The position numbers were made by a program, and so were the translations under genes. The notes below the pieces were generated by a model. The model worked only from the letters and a program-made list of their open reading frames with translations, was not told the origin of the DNA and did not search any database. This document shows positions 1 through 4,242 of a stretch of DNA of 6,729 nt, one piece after another; positions within the stretch are counted from its first letter, which is position 1, and the number at the start of each line of letters is the position of its first letter. Source of the DNA: Nodosilinea sp. BSH.14 (GTDB lineage: Bacteria > Cyanobacteriota > Cyanobacteriia > Phormidesmidales > Phormidesmidaceae); the NCBI GenBank assembly GCA_023264315.1, contig JALQST010000172.1, positions 1-6,729 on the forward strand. Direction: 5' to 3'.

Positions 1-104
1 CTGAGCGGTATTTTATTCGCCAACCTAGTCATACTGAGAATTGCTGAGGTGTCAGGCCATCAGGGGTGAGGCTGCAAGGATGGCGCTAGGCTTAGGGAAC
101 AGGC

Positions 105-110
105 TACGAT
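105..110 (+). promoter_or_regulatory. Weak candidate -10 box for hicBA
   Basis: TACGAT lies 28 bases before the hicB start and would place transcription initiation near base 117, leaving room for the ribosome-binding site AGAGG at 126-130. I see no good -35 hexamer 16-18 bases upstream, so this is only a guess from the -10 resemblance. The remaining upstream sequence (1-104) shows no gene I can support. Confidence 0.2.
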
Positions 111-138
111 AAAACGGCAGAGGCCAGAGGTTCGGCAA

Positions 139-348
139 ATGCGCTCGCTTCATGACTATACGGTGGTTCTGCGCCCGGATGATAACGGTACCTTCGTCGC
201 CTATGTGACAGCCATCGACGGCTGTCATGCCTGGGGGGCCACTTGGGAAGAAGCCCAACAGGAACTTGCTAATGTCTTTGAGATGATCCGAGAGGAGTAC
301 CAAGAGGCGGGGCTTTCCTTGCCCCAAAACATAGAGTTGGTCGCTTAG
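139..348 (+). CDS. hicB: HicB-family antitoxin, short form
   Basis: This encodes 69 residues of the HicB antitoxin type. Antitoxins of this family bind and silence the HicA mRNA interferase, and usually repress their own operon. The sequence shows the family pattern: an N-terminal strand (YTVVLRPDDNGTFVAYV, about residues 7-23), the turn motif GCHAWGATWEEA (about 28-39), then a helix ending in a short LSLP tail. The fold is that of a partially degraded RNase H-like domain. No C-terminal ribbon-helix-helix or HTH extension is present, which matches the short HicB class; any operator binding would need another element. The start is supported by AGAGG at 126-130, eight bases before the ATG. The stop lies three bases before the hicA start, so translation of the two genes is probably coupled. 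The reading frame is intact. Family assignment is firm; activity is not shown. Confidence 0.88.
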   Translation: MRSLHDYTVVLRPDDNGTFVAYVTAIDGCHAWGATWEEAQQELANVFEMIREEYQEAGLSLPQNIELVA

Positions 349-351
349 CCT

Positions 352-563
352 ATGCCCGCTAAAGCGAAAGATCTGGAACGGGTCGCCCGGAAATTGGGCT
401 TTGAGAAAACCCGCCAAAAGGGAAGTCATGCCCGCTGGCAACACCCCGATGGTCGATCAACCACGATTCCCATCCACGGCAATACCGATTTGGCCGCTGG
501 CTTTTTCGTGAAATTTTGAAGCAACTGGGAATTAGTGAAGAAGACTTCCAACGGTTGCGCTAG
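352..563 (+). pseudogene. hicA: HicA-family mRNA interferase toxin, frameshifted
   Basis: HicA toxins are small double-stranded-RNA-binding-like proteins that cleave mRNA using a conserved histidine. Frame 1 from ATG 352 gives the family's N-terminal two thirds: a helix (KDLERVARKLGF), the catalytic motif KGSHARW with His26, then HPDGRSTTIPIHGNTDL. After Phe52 the frame reads Val-Lys-Phe and stops at 517-519 (55 residues). Moving to the -1 frame at base 507 gives REILKQLGISEEDFQRLR and a stop at 561-563. That is the expected HicA C-terminus and restores a normal 70-residue protein. One missing T in the T5 run at 502-506 explains the break. The choices are a true inactivating mutation, a sequencing error in a homopolymer, or -1 ribosomal slippage on TTT TTC. 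I favour a mutation or an error. The truncated product retains His26 but lacks the last helix. No strong ribosome-binding site precedes it, which fits coupling to hicB. Confidence 0.85.
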
Positions 564-683
564 TGGGCCGGAGGTAACGCATAGTCCATCTGAAGCGGGT
601 GATTATCCGGCTGGCGAGGCCCAGTTGAAGGCCTTACTCGAAATCATGGGGGGAATAATACCGCTGTTTAGAAGTCGGAGGGC

Positions 684-689
684 TACAAT
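684..689 (+). promoter_or_regulatory. Candidate -10 box for the helicase-methylase operon
   Basis: TACAAT is a five-of-six match to the bacterial -10 consensus, 32 bases before the helicase start, inside the 158-base gap after hicA. It would give a leader of about 25 bases. No recognisable -35 hexamer lies 15-19 bases upstream. The only purine-rich stretch, AGGAG at 691-695, is 26 bases from the ATG and too far away to act as a normal ribosome-binding site; it would sit at or near the transcript's 5' end. Nothing else is evident in 564-721. Confidence 0.3.
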
Positions 690-721
690 CAGGAGTTCAT
701 TCAGCCCCCACGCCTCCTCCT

Positions 722-3700
722 ATGACTACGGATCTCACGTTTTTTACCAACGAAGCGGGAGCCACGCTTCTAGATCGCTTTCAGCGAACGTTGGCAGATG
801 TGCAGTATTTTGATGTGCTGGTGGGCTATTTCCGCACCAGTGGCTTTCATCAACTGTATGACGCCCTAGAATCGGTGGATCACATTCGGATTTTGGTGGG
901 CCTAACGGTCGATCAAAAGGCCTTTGAGTGGATCGAAGCGGCCCAGACCCAAATGGATCTGGATTTTGAGTCCCACAAGCGCACGAAGGATCAGGCGCGG
1001 GAACAGGTTGCCGCCGAAATTACCCAGGCCCAAGACGCCTATGAAACAGAATTAGGGGTGCAGAAATTCATTGAATTTATTCGGTCTGGCAAGCTTGAAA
1101 TCAAGGCGTATCCTAGCGCGAATCTCCATGCCAAGGTGTATATCAGTCGGTTTGGGGAAGGGGATCGAGACTTTGGCCGGGTGATTACCGGATCGAGCAA
1201 TTTTTCCTGGTCGGGGCTAGTGGCCAACCGAGAATTTAATGTGGAACTGAAGGATCGGGCGGATGTGGAATTTGCCCTAGAACAGTTTGAAGCCCTGTGG
1301 GCAGAGGCAGTAGATATTTCCGCCGATTATGTGGCCACGGTGCAACAACAAACCTGGCTGAACGACACGATTACCCCCTACGAGCTTTACCTCAAGTTTC
1401 TCTATGAATATCTCAAGGAAGATATTAACCTCGATGAAGATAATTTAGATATTTATCTACCCGATAGCTTCATGGAGCTAGCCTACCAAAAACAGGCCGT
1501 GACCTCTGCCAAGAAAATTCTGGATGCCTATGGAGGTGTCTTTTTGGCCGATGTGGTGGGACTAGGGAAAACCTATATCTCAGCCTTACTAGCGCAACAG
1601 CTAAAGGGCCGAATTTTAGTGATTTGCCCTCCAGTACTGCGCGACTATTGGCGCGAGACCTTCGTTGACTTTGGGATTCGCGGCTACGAAGTAGAATCCT
1701 TGGGTAAGCTGGATGTTCTCTTGCAGCGAGACTTGAAAAAGTTTGACTATGTGCTAATTGACGAAGCCCACCGTTTTCGTAACGAGGGCACCCAAGCCTA
1801 CGAAAATCTCTTTCAAATTTGTGCGGGGAAAAAAGTGATCCTCGTATCCGCCACGCCTTTGAATAACCGCATTGGTGATATTTTTAACCAGCTTAAGTTG
1901 TTTCAACCTGCCCGCAAAAGCACCATTCCCGGCATTGTTAACCTGGAACAATTCTTTAAGACGTTACAAAAACGATTGGATCAGTATGACAAGACCGATC
2001 CTGAGTATGGCATTACCCTCAAGGCTGTTTCCCAGGAAATTCGGACAAAGGTGCTGCGCTATGTGATGGTACGCCGTACCCGCACCGAGATTCTGAATTA
2101 TTTTGCCGAGGATTTAACTCAGCAGGGATTGATGTTCCCTAAACTGGCGGAGCCCCAGAAAATCATCTATCAGTTTGACGACAAAACAGAATCGGTCTTT
2201 AACCAAACCATGCGACGATTGCGGCGGTTTTCCTATGCCCGCTATACGCCCTTACTGTATTTAAATCAACAGGTATCGAACTTTACCCGCCAGAGCCAGC
2301 GCAACATTGGCGGCTTTATGCGGGCGATTTTAGTGAAGCGTTTAGAAAGTAGTTTCTATGCCTTTAAGCTTACTCTAGGGCGGTTTATTGACTCCTACGA
2401 AAAGTTTATCGCCATGGTAGAACAGGGCACGGTCTTGATTAGCAAAGACCTAGATGTCTACGATTTGCTAGAGCGGGATGACCCGGAGGAACTGCTAACC
2501 CTGATTGAACAGGATCGAGTACAGACCTATCAAGCCACCGATTTTAATGATGACTTTCTCCAGGATCTACGCGCAGATTTAATCCTGCTTCAAGATATTC
2601 AAGCCCTGTGGCATCAGCTAGAGGATGATCCCAAACTGAATCAGTTTGTGGCAGATTTGCAAAGCCATCCCCATCTGAAGGATCAACAACTGGTAATTTT
2701 TACCGAATCCAAGGAAACGGGGGATCATCTCTATGCCACTTTAGAAGCCGTATTTCCCCATCAGGTGATGTTTTATGCCAGTGGTGGCGGTGTGTATAAT
2801 CCATCGGGAGAATTGGCACATCCTAACCCCGCCATGGCCAAGGCGCTCATTCAAAAAAACTTTGATCCCAAACATCCAGAGCCAGAAAATTGCCTGCGAA
2901 TTTTGATTACTACCGATGTGTTGGCAGAGGGCATTAACCTCCACCGTGCCAATGTGGTGGTGAATTATGATTTACCCTGGAACCCCACGCGAGTGTTGCA
3001 GCGGGTGGGGCGAGTCAATCGGGTGGGCACCGTCCATGACCAGGTTTACATTTTCAACTGTTTTCCAACGGCGCAATCGGAGGCGCAGCTAGGGCTAGAA
3101 GAAAACATTGTGGCCAAAATTCAAGCCTTCCACGACACCCTAGGGGAAGATGCCAAATACCTCAGTGAAGAGGAAGAAGTGACCACCCACGAGTTATTTG
3201 GAGATCGGCTCTATCGCACCCTAAACCGTCGGGAGAGCTATGAACAGGGCACGGCGGGGGAAGAACGCTCGGAATTGGAATACCTGCAATTGCTGCGCCA
3301 AATTCGCGACCAGCAGCCCAACCTCTTTGACAAAATCAAACAGCTACCCCGCAAAGCTCGCACCGCCCAGCGGATCCAGACCCTCACCCCCAGCCCCTCT
3401 CCCAAGATGGGAGAGGGGAGCCGGATGCTTTCTTCTAGTCTTCTCTCAACACAGGAAATTCTTTCCAAATCTCCCCCTTCTCCCTCCTTGGGAGAAGGGG
3501 GCCGGGGGGATGAGGGCCAACTCCTCGCTTCTCCCTCCTTGGGAGAGGGGAACCAGGAGGGCCAACTGCTGACGTTTTTTCGGCAGGGAGCACTAAAGAA
3601 ATTCTTTCTGTCGGACGGCAGCACCACCCAGGAAATCGACTTTTTTCAGGCGGTGGATTGGCTGGCCTGCGAACCCGACCAGCCGAGGCAACCCATCCCC

Positions 3701-4150
3701 AAGCGCTACTACGACTTGCTGCAACAGAATAAAGACGCCTTTGTGGCCCTAGAACAAATGCCAGATTTGGCCCCGGCCCTAGGGCGAGGCGGCAGCACCT
3801 ACGATAAATTTGTCATTCAATGTCTGAAAGCTAAAGATATTCGTAGGTTTCGCGGCTTTACCGATGAAGATGAGGCATTCCTAAAAGTAGTGCGGATCGC
3901 CTTTGAGGAAGGGCGGATTCCGAAACCCACGGCCAAAAAGGTACAGCAAGCCATCAAGCCCATTGCCGGAGACCCGCTCAAACTGCTGAATGCGCTGAAA
4001 CGAACCGTCCCCGCCGCCCTACTGGCCGAACCCGAACCCACCCCCATCCCTCAATGGGGCCAAAGCCGGGAGGTCGTTCTATCGGAATATCTCTACCCAT
4101 CTAGGTCGCCCTCACCCCCAGCCCCTCTCCCAGAGGGAGAGGGGGGCTAG
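722..4150 (+). CDS. PLD-nuclease/SNF2-type helicase fusion of a DNA defence module
   Basis: The 1142-residue cytoplasmic protein begins with a phospholipase D-like domain (about residues 1-195). This has one HxK motif (His136, Lys138), then GSSN (Asn160) and NREFNVE (Glu171), as in PLD nucleases that dimerise to form an active site. A superfamily 2 helicase of SNF2 type follows. Motif I is DVVGLGKT (277-284, Lys283), motif II is DEAH (347-350) and motif III is SAT (376-378). The second lobe has LVIFTES near 657, TDVLAEGINL (Asp732, Glu736) and motif VI QRVGRVNR (Gln760 to Arg767). All catalytic motifs look intact. I infer ATP-driven DNA translocation with PLD cleavage. The start is chosen because FFTNEAGATLLDRF is the typical N-terminus of this type, although no Shine-Dalgarno sequence is in place. 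Residues 887-945 (repeat-encoded) and the last 13 or so residues with the stop (also repeat-encoded) are additions. The adjacent methylase gene suggests a restriction or anti-phage role. It resembles DISARM or related SNF2 helicases in part, but the PLD fusion differs from what I know of DrmD. Confidence 0.9.
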   Translation: MTTDLTFFTNEAGATLLDRFQRTLADVQYFDVLVGYFRTSGFHQLYDALESVDHIRILVGLTVDQKAFEWIEAAQTQMDLDFESHKRTKDQAREQVAAEITQAQDAYETELGVQKFIEFIRSGKLEIKAYPSANLHAKVYISRFGEGDRDFGRVITGSSNFSWSGLVANREFNVELKDRADVEFALEQFEALWAEAVDISADYVATVQQQTWLNDTITPYELYLKFLYEYLKEDINLDEDNLDIYLPDSFMELAYQKQAVTSAKKILDAYGGVFLADVVGLGKTYISALLAQQLKGRILVICPPVLRDYWRETFVDFGIRGYEVESLGKLDVLLQRDLKKFDYVLIDEAHRFRNEGTQAYENLFQICAGKKVILVSATPLNNRIGDIFNQLKLFQPARKSTIPGIVNLEQFFKTLQKRLDQYDKTDPEYGITLKAVSQEIRTKVLRYVMVRRTRTEILNYFAEDLTQQGLMFPKLAEPQKIIYQFDDKTESVFNQTMRRLRRFSYARYTPLLYLNQQVSNFTRQSQRNIGGFMRAILVKRLESSFYAFKLTLGRFIDSYEKFIAMVEQGTVLISKDLDVYDLLERDDPEELLTLIEQDRVQTYQATDFNDDFLQDLRADLILLQDIQALWHQLEDDPKLNQFVADLQSHPHLKDQQLVIFTESKETGDHLYATLEAVFPHQVMFYASGGGVYNPSGELAHPNPAMAKALIQKNFDPKHPEPENCLRILITTDVLAEGINLHRANVVVNYDLPWNPTRVLQRVGRVNRVGTVHDQVYIFNCFPTAQSEAQLGLEENIVAKIQAFHDTLGEDAKYLSEEEEVTTHELFGDRLYRTLNRRESYEQGTAGEERSELEYLQLLRQIRDQQPNLFDKIKQLPRKARTAQRIQTLTPSPSPKMGEGSRMLSSSLLSTQEILSKSPPSPSLGEGGRGDEGQLLASPSLGEGNQEGQLLTFFRQGALKKFFLSDGSTTQEIDFFQAVDWLACEPDQPRQPIPKRYYDLLQQNKDAFVALEQMPDLAPALGRGGSTYDKFVIQCLKAKDIRRFRGFTDEDEAFLKVVRIAFEEGRIPKPTAKKVQQAIKPIAGDPLKLLNALKRTVPAALLAEPEPTPIPQWGQSREVVLSEYLYPSRSPSPPAPLPEGEGG
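3380..3517 (+). repeat. Composite palindromic element, copy 1, inserted in frame in the helicase gene
   Basis: This 138-bp (46-codon) element begins CCCTCACCCCCAGCCCC and ends GGGGGATGAGGGC, so its ends form inverted repeats (CCCTCA/TGAGGG). It holds two strong hairpins. One has 11-bp arms, CCCCTCTCCCA (3394-3404) and TGGGAGAGGGG (3408-3418), around a 3-base loop. The other has 12-bp arms, CCCCCTTCTCCC (3473-3484) and GGGAGAAGGGGG (3490-3501), around TCCTT. A linker with TTCTAGTC and TCTCAAC joins them. It aligns from end to end with 5878-6012 at roughly 90% identity by hand count, with one 3-base gap. It is translated as LTPSPSP...LSTQE...SPPSPSLGEGGRGDEG (residues 887-932), presumably a disordered surface loop between the helicase core and the FFRQGALKKFF region. 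There is no U run after either hairpin, so it is not an intrinsic terminator. Confidence 0.9.
3512..3567 (+). repeat. 45-bp tandem duplication carrying a third partial hairpin unit
   Basis: The 11-mer GAGGGCCAACT occurs at 3512-3522 and 3557-3567, exactly 45 bases (15 codons) apart. Between them is a partial repeat unit: CTTCTCCCTCCTTGGGAGA at 3528-3546 is identical to 3477-3495 of copy 1 and 5972-5990 of copy 2. It gives the peptide repeat EGQLL...EGQLL. Its hairpin is short (TCTCCC at 3530-3535 with GGGAGA at 3541-3546). Removing 3380-3556 (177 bases, 59 codons) would join RTAQRIQ directly to EGQLLTFFRQG. That reads like an uninterrupted ancestral protein, although this is inference. Confidence 0.75.
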
Positions 4151-4222
4151 AAAGGTTCAAAGTCCCTCTACCTGTGGGAGAGGGATTTAGGGTGAGGGCT
4201 TCTGAGGGCTGGGGGTGTGGGC
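4108..4222 (+). repeat. Palindromic element at the gene junction, supplying the helicase stop codon
   Basis: The left end, GCCCTCACCCCCAGCCC (4108-4124), is an inverted repeat of GGGCTGGGGGTGTGGGC (4206-4222), matching at 16 of 17 positions. Nested inside, GCCCTCACCC (4108-4117) pairs perfectly with GGGTGAGGGC (4190-4199). The match extends imperfectly to about 29 bases per arm (4108-4136 with 4171-4199, 23 of 29). A hairpin with arms CCCCTCTCCC (4122-4131) and GGGAGAGGGG (4135-4144) lies in the left half, and TCCCTCT/AGAGGGA (4163-4169, 4179-4185) in the right. The first 23 bases after G4108 are identical to the heads of the elements at 3381 and 5879, but the linker differs. The helicase reads it in a different frame (PSPPAPLPEGEGG) and ends at its TAG (4148-4150). 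The unit is MITE-like. The boundary could be 4199 or 4222. It is not an intrinsic terminator. Confidence 0.85.
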
Positions 4223-4242
4223 CATTTGCTAAGGATAAAACC

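Noticed and set aside
1..138. Possible 3' end of an upstream gene
   Set aside because: Two + strand frames are open only for 14-22 codons from the window edge, too short to support any gene or family.
535..813. Short + strand open frame between hicA and the helicase
   Set aside because: It begins inside the hicA C-terminal region and overlaps the helicase start in another frame. The peptide is low in recognisable structure and resembles nothing I know.
3381..3567. Clustered repeats that might be a CRISPR array
   Set aside because: The units are palindromic and differ in length, there are no uniform spacers, and the stretch is translated in frame as part of the helicase.
3238..3627. Open frames antisense to, and in another frame of, the helicase around the repeats
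   Set aside because: They are open because the GC-rich palindromes lack stops on both strands. No ribosome-binding site or family resemblance is seen, and the helicase frame is clearly the coding one.
3394..4185. GC-rich hairpins as intrinsic terminators
   Set aside because: No T run follows any of the stems. Two of the sites lie well inside open reading frames that continue beyond them.
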